Shown here: positions 15,958 to 23,533 of the stretch, in pieces
Layout of the letters: each line of letters begins with the position of its first letter
How positions within the stretch are numbered: position 1 is the stretch's first letter
Program-made: the position numbers and the translations under genes
The notes under the pieces: model-generated
Seen by the model: the letters and a program-made list of their open reading frames with translations, nothing else
Databases searched by the model: none
Told to the model about the DNA's origin: nothing
NCBI GenBank assembly: GCA_023807065.1
Contig: JAJJLU010003941.1
Location: 1-23,533 of the forward strand
Reading direction: 5' to 3'
Source of the DNA: Isotricha intestinalis
Taxonomy: Eukaryota; Ciliophora; Litostomatea; Vestibuliferida; Isotrichidae
DNA length: 23,533 nt

Positions 15958-18561
15958 TCATCCCAAAATTTTAATCCAAAAAGGTTTAATTTCCTTATCA
16001 CTTCTTTCTAATAAATCCCCTTCTTCAAAAACATAAAATTTTTTTTTTTGAGTTAACAAATTAAATCTAGTAACAAATTTATTTTTACTAAAAAAATTTC
16101 CAATCCCAAATTTTTTATTATCATTATTTAATTTTTCATCTTCTTCTTCATAAATTAATTCAAAAACACCATTTTTAGCACCTCTTTGATATTTTCCAAT
16201 AAGTAATTTCCCGTTATTTTCATTAAAAGAAATATATCTTCCAATACCACATTTCATATCTTCAAAAAATTCTCCAAAAAAATTATCATTTTTACAATTC
16301 ATATTATCAATATTTTTATTATTATAATGCCAATAAATTCCACATAAAGTTTTTAAATGTTTTTCATCAAAAAATCCTTCATAAATATCTCCTGATTTAA
16401 AATATACAATTCCATAATTTGAAAAAGATTTTTCTCCATTTCCATCAAAAAAACCTTCGTATTTTTTTATAAAAAAATTATCTGAAAAATTTATTATTCC
16501 ATAACCATTAATTTCTCCATCTATGAAATTTCCTTGATATTCATAATAATAACCTTGATTTTTTAAATTATATTTTAAATAACCTTCTCCATTTTCTTTT
16601 CCTTCTTTAAAATATCCTGTATAATCATATTCACTTTCTTTTTCATATTTTGTTTTATTTTTATTTAATCTATAACTTATTTTAAGTAAATGACCATAAT
16701 TTTTAAATATTATATAATTATTATTAACTTTTTCTTCTACTTCACCTTCATATTTTGAAACTTCTAAAATATCATTTTTATTTTCTGTAAAAGTAACAAT
16801 TATTCCATTAATAAAATTAGAATTGTGAAAATTTCCTTTTAATATTTTTGAATATTTATAATTTAATTCTAATAAAAAACCAAAACCATCAAATTTATTA
16901 TTTGTAAATTCACCCATATAATATTTAAAATGATATTCACTTAATTGTCTATAATAAATTCCAAAACCTTCTTTTTTTCCATATCTAAATGTTCCATTAT
17001 ATAAAGATGAATTTCTTGGTTTTATTAAAATACCCATTCCAGCATATAAATATAATGTATTATCATATTCTCCATTATATAATTCTATTTTAGTATCTTC
17101 ATTTTTGTTTTTATTATTTAATAAATTTATATTTAAGGTTTTATTATAGTTTATATTATTTGTTGGTATTACATTTGTAGGTAATATATTATTGAAATTT
17201 ATATTTTTTGATATAGGTTTTTTTTCTAAACTATTTATTCTAACTATACGGTTTAATCTTTTTGGACTTTTGTTTTTTTGTTTTGAATATATTTTTTTCA
17301 ATTTTTCTTCTATCATTAAAGGTGAAACTTGATTTATTGTTGATTTTCTTTTTATAAAATGTTCATTATCAATATTATTCTTAATCATTGCTTCTGTTAT
17401 TACTGGAATATAATTTGATGTATTTATTTCAGTAAATTCTTCAATATTTATTTTATTATGAGAATAAATATTATTTTCTTTTAAAATATCAAAATTAAAT
17501 TCATCATTTTCTGAATTATTTGTATTTATTTCAGAATCTAATAAATTAAATTTACTTGGATTTACACTTTTAGCTTTTTTGTTTTTATTAAATGCTAATT
17601 GAAAAAGTTTTATTTTTTTTAATAATTTAAATGATTCTATATCATTTATATTTATATAAAAATTTTTATTTGTGAGAGTTGAATTAAATTCTTCTTTTGA
17701 AATTTTATTAAATTTATTCGTAGAAGAGATAAAATTATTTTTTTTTAAAAGATAAAGATAATAAAATAATTTGAGAAAAATTCTTAGTTTTTCATAAATA
17801 AAAAATTCATTATTTAATTTTAATTCATCTGAAAATAACATTAATAAATAAGATTTATTTTCAATTTCATCAATTTTTTTAGGTAAATTATTTACATCTG
17901 TTGATAAACATAATTGAAATAAATTATCTAAATCTTTTTCAATAAAAGTAATTTGAGAATTAAATAAATCATCTTTTCCTTTATCGCTTTTAAATATTTT
18001 TTGAATTCTCATTAATTTTTTAACTGAGCTTTTTAATTTTCCTTCTTTTTCTTCTTCATATATGTTATTAAAAAAAGATTTTGTTTTTTTCTTTTTTTGA
18101 ATGTAATCAAAGAAATTTTGATAAAAGTTTATTCTATTATAACATATTTCATTTGCATAATAGTTTTTTATCATATTTTTTAAAGCTTCGAAATCATGAA
18201 TTTTACTTAAAATTTTTTCTTCTTCAAAAATATTTTCTAAAATTTCAATTTTATTTTCAAAAAAAAAATTTATTTTTTTATTAAATAATTCAATGAAATA
18301 TTCTTTTTTTTTTGGAAAATTTATTGACTCTACATCAAAAATTGATTCTAATTTTAAAATCATTTTTCTATATTTTTGTTTACAACATAATCTTCTATAA
18401 TTAAAATTGATAAATTTACATATTTTTTTCCCAGCAATTAAATAATTACCTTTTAAAAGAGTAAATTGATGAATAAAATCATATGATTCTGAAATAGTAG
18501 TTAAAGTATGATAAGTAATTATAGTATTTTTATTACAATTTACATTACAATTATTACCCAT
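15958..18561 (-). CDS. MORN-repeat protein with acylation-type N-terminus
   Basis: An 867-residue protein. It begins MGNNCNVNC: Gly2 with Cys5 and Cys9 suits N-myristoylation plus palmitoylation, so membrane attachment is likely. Residues 30-330 are helical and charged with no family that I recognise. Residues 330-490 are Asn/Lys-rich linker. From about 490 to 820 there are around ten MORN-type repeats, seen as Y-x-G-x-F/Y and G-x-G units: YNGTFRYGKKEGFGIY, YMGEFTNNKFDGFGF, YTGYFKEGKENGEGYL, YQGNFIDGEINGYGII, YEGFFD and FGEFFEDMKCGIGRY. MORN arrays form membrane- or cytoskeleton-associated beta scaffolds and are common in protist cortex and ciliary proteins. The stop is TGA, which supports the standard code. 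It is in the same direction as the CFAP96-like gene, 254 bases downstream of it. Confidence 0.85.
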   Translation of the reverse strand: MGNNCNVNCNKNTIITYHTLTTISESYDFIHQFTLLKGNYLIAGKKICKFINFNYRRLCCKQKYRKMILKLESIFDVESINFPKKKEYFIELFNKKINFFFENKIEILENIFEEEKILSKIHDFEALKNMIKNYYANEICYNRINFYQNFFDYIQKKKKTKSFFNNIYEEEKEGKLKSSVKKLMRIQKIFKSDKGKDDLFNSQITFIEKDLDNLFQLCLSTDVNNLPKKIDEIENKSYLLMLFSDELKLNNEFFIYEKLRIFLKLFYYLYLLKKNNFISSTNKFNKISKEEFNSTLTNKNFYININDIESFKLLKKIKLFQLAFNKNKKAKSVNPSKFNLLDSEINTNNSENDEFNFDILKENNIYSHNKINIEEFTEINTSNYIPVITEAMIKNNIDNEHFIKRKSTINQVSPLMIEEKLKKIYSKQKNKSPKRLNRIVRINSLEKKPISKNINFNNILPTNVIPTNNINYNKTLNINLLNNKNKNEDTKIELYNGEYDNTLYLYAGMGILIKPRNSSLYNGTFRYGKKEGFGIYYRQLSEYHFKYYMGEFTNNKFDGFGFLLELNYKYSKILKGNFHNSNFINGIIVTFTENKNDILEVSKYEGEVEEKVNNNYIIFKNYGHLLKISYRLNKNKTKYEKESEYDYTGYFKEGKENGEGYLKYNLKNQGYYYEYQGNFIDGEINGYGIINFSDNFFIKKYEGFFDGNGEKSFSNYGIVYFKSGDIYEGFFDEKHLKTLCGIYWHYNNKNIDNMNCKNDNFFGEFFEDMKCGIGRYISFNENNGKLLIGKYQRGAKNGVFELIYEEEDEKLNNDNKKFGIGNFFSKNKFVTRFNLLTQKKKFYVFEEGDLLERSDKEIKPFWIKILG

Positions 18562-18815
18562 TATAAATAATTTTTAAAAAAAATAATTAAATTAAAATAA
18601 TTAAAAAAACAAAGAATAAACTATTAAAACCTAAAAAAAAATAAAAAATAAAATTTAAAAAAAATTAACGAAAAAAATAAAGAAAAAACGAAAAAAAAAA
18701 TAAAAAATAATTTTAAAAAACTATAAAGAAATAATATAGAAATAAAAAAAAAACATTTTTTTTTTAAATTTTCATTTAACCAATAAAAAAAGGAAGAAAA
18801 ACACAAAATCCAAAA

Positions 18816-19997
18816 TTAATGAAACTTAATACTAGGAAATTCCCTTTTTAAATTAACAGAAAAGCTAGTAATAGGAGGTGAAAAAGTAGAAATTTTCATA
18901 AGTTTATTATAAGTAAAAGGAACTCTTTTATTTTTATTCATCTCAGCCATTTTTTCCCTAATACTCATTTCTTTTTCATTTTCTCCTCCTCCACTTTTAT
19001 TTTTTTCTTTCATAGCATTAACTAAATCTTCTCTATCAGGAATTTTATATAAATCATCATTAAATAAAGCATCTCTTCCAGTAGAAACTAATTTTGCAGG
19101 TGAAAAAGCTTTTAAATGTTTAACGCTTCCTTCAGGTAAAATTTTTTTATATTTTCCTCTTCCATTTTTTTTCCATTCTTTATATTCTTTCATTCTTTCT
19201 TCAATTTCATCTTGTGTATACATTCCATAAGTTTTTTCATTATTTGCAAAAGGTTCACACTTCATTAAAGCAGCTGGTTGAAAAGGTTTTTTAAAATTTT
19301 TATTTTCTTTTCTTTCTTTTACTCCTTTCATTTTATTTTCAAAATCATCAATTGCTTTTTTCTTTAATATTTCTTGATAAGAATCATCTCTTTGAGGATA
19401 AGAAAAAAAATCACTTGGTAAACTAGTATTAACTTTAGTAGCACCAGTATAAATTCCTCTTTTTTCAGTAACAACTTTCCCTTCTTTAATAAATCTCTTT
19501 TTATCAGGTTCACTAAATAATAATCCATCATTTGGTTCATGTTCTTCATCATAATAACCTTTTAATTTTCCTGAACCTGGAGGTTTAAAAGGAATAGTAG
19601 TTGATTTTCCTTTTTTATCTTTTATTGATTGAAGATATCTTTCATTTTCAGATTTATTTAATTGTTTAAATAATTCTATTTTATCATCTGGTAATGGTTC
19701 TATTGGAGCAAAATATGCATCGTTTGTTTTACCATGTTTACCTGGACGAGTGTATATTCCACGTTTTTCTATTATTACTTTGTGATCTACTACTTTGTGG
19801 TTTTGGTATTCTTGGTTTTGACTATATGCTTCATCTCCTACAATTGCAGGGTATGGAATTGAAAAATAACCAAAACGAGATATTGTGTCTTTCTCATTAC
19901 GCTCTTGTGCTATTTGCTCTAATACTCTTTTTTTTGTCTCTTCACGTTTTGATGTTATATCTTCAAGGTATTTTGGTTGGGAGTTATCATCTGACAT
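18816..19997 (-). CDS. CFAP96-like (DUF4586/C4orf47-type) ciliary protein
   Basis: A 393-residue protein resembling CFAP96 (C4orf47), a cilium/flagellum-associated protein. Matching points, in order: RFGYFSIPYPAIVGDEAY at 41-58 (compare R-x-GLFS...VGDKY), RGIYTRPGKHGK at 79-90 (compare NLYTNPGKKG), and a KPPGSGKLKGYY block at 138-149 (compare the SPGKKPGG region). EKRGIYT occurs twice (77-83 and 178-184), each followed about 20 residues later by an aromatic and acidic block, so an internal duplication is likely. The protein is proline/glycine-rich, charged and lacks a signal peptide. Its G+C is visibly higher than that of neighbouring genes, with little Asn-rich filler, suggesting strong constraint. 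The start ATG is only 119 bases from the divergent gene at 20117. The family match is by eye. Confidence 0.65.
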   Translation of the reverse strand: MSDDNSQPKYLEDITSKREETKKRVLEQIAQERNEKDTISRFGYFSIPYPAIVGDEAYSQNQEYQNHKVVDHKVIIEKRGIYTRPGKHGKTNDAYFAPIEPLPDDKIELFKQLNKSENERYLQSIKDKKGKSTTIPFKPPGSGKLKGYYDEEHEPNDGLLFSEPDKKRFIKEGKVVTEKRGIYTGATKVNTSLPSDFFSYPQRDDSYQEILKKKAIDDFENKMKGVKERKENKNFKKPFQPAALMKCEPFANNEKTYGMYTQDEIEERMKEYKEWKKNGRGKYKKILPEGSVKHLKAFSPAKLVSTGRDALFNDDLYKIPDREDLVNAMKEKNKSGGGENEKEMSIREKMAEMNKNKRVPFTYNKLMKISTFSPPITSFSVNLKREFPSIKFH

Positions 19998-20116
19998 TTT
20001 TTTTTATTGTTTTATTTTTTTTGTTTTTTTTTAATCAGTTAATAACAATTTACTTTATTATTATTTTATACGTGATAGTAAATTTATTAAAATTTATTTA
20101 ATTTACTCAAATAAAA
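19998..20116. promoter_or_regulatory. Short divergent promoter region
   Basis: Only 119 bases separate the ATG of the CFAP96-like gene (-) from the ATG of the small secreted gene (+). Both promoters must lie here or overlap the genes. No named element is visible beyond A/T tracts. Confidence 0.4.
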
Positions 20117-20399
20117 ATGAAGAATTTATTCTTTTTATTATTTATTGCTCTTTTATCATTTGTTATTTCAGAAAAACTTAAATCAAAAGCATCATGTGTA
20201 GCTCCAAGGATTAGATTGTGATTTCACTTCATATTGTTGCTCAAAATATGTATGTAAAGATTATAGATGTTCAATTAAAGGAACAAAAGATAATCAAATT
20301 GGATGGGATAAATCTAATAAAGCTGGAAATAAATGTGATTGGTTCCATCATTGTAAAAAAGGAAGAAAATGCATGAGTCATAGATGTAATAAGGTTTAA
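20117..20399 (+). pseudogene. Small secreted Cys-rich (knottin-like) gene with a frameshift
   Basis: The first frame encodes a clear signal peptide (MKNLFFLLFIALLSFVISEK) and one Cys, then stops at a TGA at 20219-20221. A second frame, open from about 20202 to a TAA at 20397-20399, carries nine more cysteines. These include a CC pair, then Cys spaced by four, and a C-x(5)-C-x(5)-C-x(4)-C end (CDWFHHCKKGRKC). The two frames are offset by one base, and the break lies between 20195 and 20219. If it is a one-base indel, the first six cysteines take the C-x(6)-C-x(5)-CC-x(4)-C-x(4)-C spacing of a cystine knot, with ten Cys in all. A 19-base intron at 20196-20214 (gt...ag) would also keep frame but would remove one Cys. 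Role is unknown; secreted defence, adhesion or effector functions are all possible. Confidence 0.6.
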
Positions 20400-20546
20400 A
20401 TTTATTTTTCTGATTCTTTTTAGATGAATTTTTTGAAACATATATTATTTGATATTATTTTATTCTTTTTTGCACTTTTTTTTTTTGATTTATATTTAGA
20501 AAAATAAAATTTTATTTAATATAATTTTTAAAAATAAAAAAAATTC

Positions 20547-22034
20547 ATGAATGAAAAACAAATAAATGAATATTTAAATAATAGTTATGAAAATAAAAAT
20601 ATTACCGAAGAAAAAATAAATTTAGAAATAGAAAAACAAAATAATATATATAAAGACAAAAATAATAATTATAAAGATTTAATGATAGAAAAACAAGAGA
20701 AAATAAATAATGAAATTCCAGAAATTAAAGTTGATAATAAAAATAATAATAGTGAAGAAGAAATAAAAGAAGAAATAATAATTGAATCATCAAGTTCAAG
20801 AAAAAATAAAATTGAAAATATAAATACAAATATTTTTCCCAAAAATATAAAAAAAGAAAAAATAAAAAATATTCAAAAGCAAAAACAGAAATTAAACAAT
20901 TCTTTTAAATTATCACCAAAAAAACATTTAATTACATCTTTAAATGAATTAAACAATAATCCAAAAAATAATTTAAATTTATCAACGAATACAAAATTAT
21001 ATATTGGTGTTAATAATTCTAAAAATAATAATAATAATAATTATAGAAGTAAGAATAATAACAATTATAGCAATCATTTTTTACCAAGAATTTCATCATC
21101 ACAATCAATAAAAAAGCCAAATTTAAATAACAAAAATATATTTCATAAACAATTACAATCTGAAATACCTAATAAAAAAAAAGAAAAATTAATTTTACCA
21201 CAAAAACCTCATATTTTATTTAAGAAAAACAATAAAGACAATGAATTAATAGATATTCAAAAAGAACATTTAAATTTAATTCAAGAATTACAAAAGTTAA
21301 ATGTTCAATTAACAGAATTAATAAATAAACAAATTCCACAAGCAATAATAAATTATAGTAAATATAAAAAAAGAAAAAATTTACCTTCTCCAGAAATAAT
21401 AAGACATAATACAATAATAACTAAAAAGAAATTATTAACTAATTTAATTATAGAATATAATTCAATTTATAATAAATTTAGTTTAGGATGTGATATAGAA
21501 ATGAAAAATGAATTAGAAAATAAAATTAAAAATATTAAAGAAGAATATAATGATAATAAAAATTTAATTAAAAATTTAAAAGAACAAATAACTAAAAATG
21601 ATAATTATTTAAAAAATCGTAAAAAACAAGAATTTTTTTCTATGAATGATTCAGATGATTTACTTTTCAAAAATGAATTATATGAACAAAAAATTTTTCA
21701 AATTAAAAATAATATTATTCAAATGGAAAATTTATTAGAAAATGAAAATAAAAAAATTAATCATTTAAATGATAGATATTTAAAATATAAAGAAATTATA
21801 AATTATTATGATGAAACTCCACAATCAATAGAAAATAAATTAAAAAATTATAATGAAATAAAAAAAAAAGAAGAAGAAATGGAAAAATTAAAAAGAAAAA
21901 AAGATATAATTATACATTCTAGAAATACAATGAATAAAAAATATTCAAATGAAATAAATAAACAAAATAAATATATAGAACAATTAAATAAAGAAATAGA
22001 AGATATTGATAATATTTTAAACTCAAATGATTAA
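20547..22034 (+). CDS. Coiled-coil protein, unrecognised
   Basis: A 495-residue protein that I do not recognise. Residues 1-225 are charged and Asn/Lys-rich, probably disordered, with a serine cluster (ESSSSRKN) and NNNNNN filler. From about 228 to the end, heptad patterns dominate: about 228-270 (DIQKEHLNLIQELQKLNVQL), 320-365 (ELENKIKNIKEEYNDNKNLI), 380-425 and 445-490. Breaks lie near KKRKNLPSPEI and DETPQSIE. No signal peptide or membrane segment is present. Such a tail suggests a cytoskeletal, basal-body or ciliary scaffold, but composition alone cannot show this. The start ATG follows an A-rich context, and no upstream in-frame ATG is nearby. It is convergent with the 22168-22866 gene, with 133 bases between the ends. 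Confidence 0.75.
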   Translation: MNEKQINEYLNNSYENKNITEEKINLEIEKQNNIYKDKNNNYKDLMIEKQEKINNEIPEIKVDNKNNNSEEEIKEEIIIESSSSRKNKIENINTNIFPKNIKKEKIKNIQKQKQKLNNSFKLSPKKHLITSLNELNNNPKNNLNLSTNTKLYIGVNNSKNNNNNNYRSKNNNNYSNHFLPRISSSQSIKKPNLNNKNIFHKQLQSEIPNKKKEKLILPQKPHILFKKNNKDNELIDIQKEHLNLIQELQKLNVQLTELINKQIPQAIINYSKYKKRKNLPSPEIIRHNTIITKKKLLTNLIIEYNSIYNKFSLGCDIEMKNELENKIKNIKEEYNDNKNLIKNLKEQITKNDNYLKNRKKQEFFSMNDSDDLLFKNELYEQKIFQIKNNIIQMENLLENENKKINHLNDRYLKYKEIINYYDETPQSIENKLKNYNEIKKKEEEMEKLKRKKDIIIHSRNTMNKKYSNEINKQNKYIEQLNKEIEDIDNILNSND

Positions 22035-22167
22035 AGAAAATATATTGAAAAAAAAAATGTAATATAAATCAATAAATTATAAATAAATTATATAAATTCT
22101 AAATTATAAAATATTAATTTCACAAAAAAAAGTATTTTCCCTTTGAAAACATTTTGATAAAAAAAAA

Positions 22168-22866
22168 TCAACTTTCACTTAATTTACTATTATTTATATA
22201 TTGTAATAACCAATCTCTAATATAAGAATCATTAGAAAGAATATTATGTTTTTCCCTAATGAAATTTTCAATATCAATTAAATCATCAAAGCAATAATTT
22301 TCAAAAATTCTTAATTGAATAAATTTTTCCAGATTATCTAAACAAAAAGATTTATTTAATTCATTAATAAAATTTTCTTTATTATCACTAATAGAAGATA
22401 AACAATCAATACACATTAAACTAATCATTTCAATATAAAAAAAAATAACATTATTTAAATCTTTTTTCCTAATTAAATTATTTCTATTATTCATATTTAA
22501 ATATATTGAATTTTTTAATCCTCCTTGTGTTAAAGCAATACTTAAAAAGCTTTTAGTTAATTCTAAATCATTTCCTTTTCCTAAAAATAATATACTTAAA
22601 AATAATAATCCTTCATTTTTTCTTTTTCTACTTTCATTTAAAACCTTATTAAAATATTGTTTTGATATGTCTTTATAATCTGGATTTGTTAATAATAAAT
22701 CTAAAAATAAATCCCATTTTTTCTTTGTTATTTCTATTGTTCCTGTTTTCTTTGTTCTAATTACATCTACTATTTCATCAAAAGTCTTTTCACGAATTAT
22801 TAAGTTGTTCCAAAATAAATTTAAAAGAGAATCAATTGATATTCTGTGTTTACAATGACATCCCAT
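22168..22866 (-). CDS. Helical protein with MGCHC acylation-type N-terminus, unrecognised
   Basis: A 232-residue protein with no family that I can name. It starts MGCHCKHR: Gly2 suits myristoylation, and Cys3/Cys5 next to basic residues suit palmitoylation, so a membrane-bound intracellular protein is likely. The remainder is predicted helical by eye, with alternating hydrophobic residues (WDLFLDLLLTNPDY, EGLLFLSILFLGKG, VIFFYIEMISLMCIDCL) but no clean transmembrane segment or EF-hand. Cysteines at ...MCIDCL... and SFC are scattered. The helical part could be an ARM/HEAT-like repeat, but I see no firm motif. The stop is TGA. Upstream, 361 bases separate it from the divergent gene at 23228. 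Confidence 0.75.
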   Translation of the reverse strand: MGCHCKHRISIDSLLNLFWNNLIIREKTFDEIVDVIRTKKTGTIEITKKKWDLFLDLLLTNPDYKDISKQYFNKVLNESRKRKNEGLLFLSILFLGKGNDLELTKSFLSIALTQGGLKNSIYLNMNNRNNLIRKKDLNNVIFFYIEMISLMCIDCLSSISDNKENFINELNKSFCLDNLEKFIQLRIFENYCFDDLIDIENFIREKHNILSNDSYIRDWLLQYINNSKLSES

Positions 22867-23227
22867 TTTTTTTTTGAAAAAATAATTTATTATTTTTTAA
22901 ATTTTAATTGTTTTTTTTTATTTAATTGTTTTACTAATATATACTATTATATAGTTTTTATGGATTTATTTATATTTTAAACTTTTAATAATCACTTTTT
23001 AATTTAAGAACTTCAATTAAATCAATTTATTCCATTTATAAAAATTATATTAACAAGAATGTATGTTTTTTCTAATTTTAATTTTTTTCAAATTTTTGTA
23101 TAAATTTTTTGATTTTTTTTAAATGGTTTATTTATTTGTTATTATTTTTAATATATATCATTTATTTTAAAAATATATCTCTAAATCAAAAAATATACAA
23201 ACTTTGTAAAAAAAATAATATAAAAAA
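22867..23227. promoter_or_regulatory. Divergent intergenic region
   Basis: Separates the starts of the MGCHC gene (-) and the secreted-protein gene at 23228 (+). It is made of T-rich and A-rich tracts; no specific element, RNA or repeat is recognised. Confidence 0.4.
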
Positions 23228-23533
23228 ATGAAATACAATATCCTAATAAATATCCTTCTTCTAACATTAACTTTGGAAGCAGACAACAAAATAGACTACT
23301 TAAAGCAAGCAGCCCACTGGGTAGACAAAGTATATAACAAAGTATACGAAGTAGAATGTAAGCATGAAGCTCCTCATCCAAAAACATTTGAAGAAATTCC
23401 AAAAATGAAAAGAATAAATTGTGGAAGTTCAGCATCAATAACATATCAACAAGCAGGAATAATACCAAAAGGAAGAAGAACAGGACATACTGCTCGTCAA
23501 AATAAAGATGTAGATTATAAAAAATATTATGAT
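23228..23533 (+). CDS. Secreted protein, NlpC/P60-like cysteine motif; 3' end outside the window
   Basis: The first 102 codons of a gene that runs off the right edge. A short hydrophobic N-terminus (MKYNILINILLLTLTLEA) looks like a signal peptide. Next comes a helical segment (QAAHWVDKVYNKVYEVEC), then INCGSSASITYQQAGIIPKG and RTGHTA. A Cys at the start of a helix, followed by an AG-x-x-PKG loop and a later GHT, is the look of NlpC/P60-type papain-fold enzymes that cut peptidoglycan peptides or amides. The rest of the catalytic site is not in the window, so the call is tentative. The first 100 bases use more C-ending codons (ATC, TAC, GAC, AAC) than any neighbour, suggesting high expression or different ancestry. 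The start ATG follows an A-run, as in neighbouring genes. Confidence 0.55.
   Translation, partial: MKYNILINILLLTLTLEADNKIDYLKQAAHWVDKVYNKVYEVECKHEAPHPKTFEEIPKMKRINCGSSASITYQQAGIIPKGRRTGHTARQNKDVDYKKYYD

Noticed and set aside
18624..18806. Minus-strand 60-codon Phe-rich open frame between the MORN and CFAP96-like genes
   Set aside because: It is pure A/T low complexity in the intergenic spacer with no recognisable feature.
19694..20101. Plus-strand 135-codon open frame
   Set aside because: It lies antisense to the conserved CFAP96-like gene and has no coding features of its own.
23181..23468. Minus-strand 95-codon open frame at the right end
   Set aside because: It overlaps the plus-strand gene at 23228, which has a signal peptide, biased codon use and a plausible family motif.

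Overview
The window is very AT-rich eukaryotic DNA from a cell that builds cilia or flagella. Every long gene is a single uninterrupted ATG-initiated frame using the standard code. TAA, TAG and TGA all end genes, and tryptophan is TGG, so this is not a Tetrahymena/Paramecium-type code. No convincing intron was seen. Asn/Lys-rich low-complexity protein, a carboxypeptidase of the tubulin-deglutamylase family, a CFAP96-like protein and a MORN protein fit a ciliated or flagellated microbial eukaryote. A standard-code ciliate such as a rumen litostome, an anaerobic zoosporic fungus or an AT-rich flagellate are all possible. A CNOT10-like gene argues mildly against a fungus. The lineage is not settled by the sequence.

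Layout. 1-5480 is a recombinogenic block. It holds a small family of secreted Cys-rich proteins with GPI-anchor-like tails: a broken copy at 895-1296 (+), an intact convergent copy at 1575-1961 (-) and an intact copy at 4747-5208 (+). A Lys/Asn-rich gene lies at 2809-3954 (-), and a decayed start of a second copy of it sits at the left edge. Direct and inverted repeats tie these pieces together. A fourth family member is at 12353-12706 (+). 6510-10022 (-) encodes a CCP5-like carboxypeptidase with a roughly 560-residue Asn-rich leader. 10346-11107 (+) is an unrecognised basic protein. 11108-12352 is non-coding apart from a GC-richer islet that resembles the 3' half of 5S rRNA. 13418-15412 (+) is a TPR-like protein resembling CNOT10. 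15958-18561 (-) is a MORN-repeat protein with an acylation-type N-terminus. 18816-19997 (-) is CFAP96-like. 20117-20399 (+) is a small secreted Cys-rich gene broken by a frameshift. 20547-22034 (+) is a coiled-coil protein. 22168-22866 (-) is an unrecognised helical protein starting MGCHC. 23228 to the right edge (+) is the 5' part of a secreted protein with an NlpC/P60-like Cys motif.

How it fits together. Three genes (CCP5-like, CFAP96-like and perhaps the MORN protein) point to axonemal or cortical microtubule functions. Interspersed among them are fast-evolving secreted or surface Cys-rich genes. The most unusual material is this surface-protein family and its duplication debris, the frameshifted knottin-like gene and the 5S-like islet.
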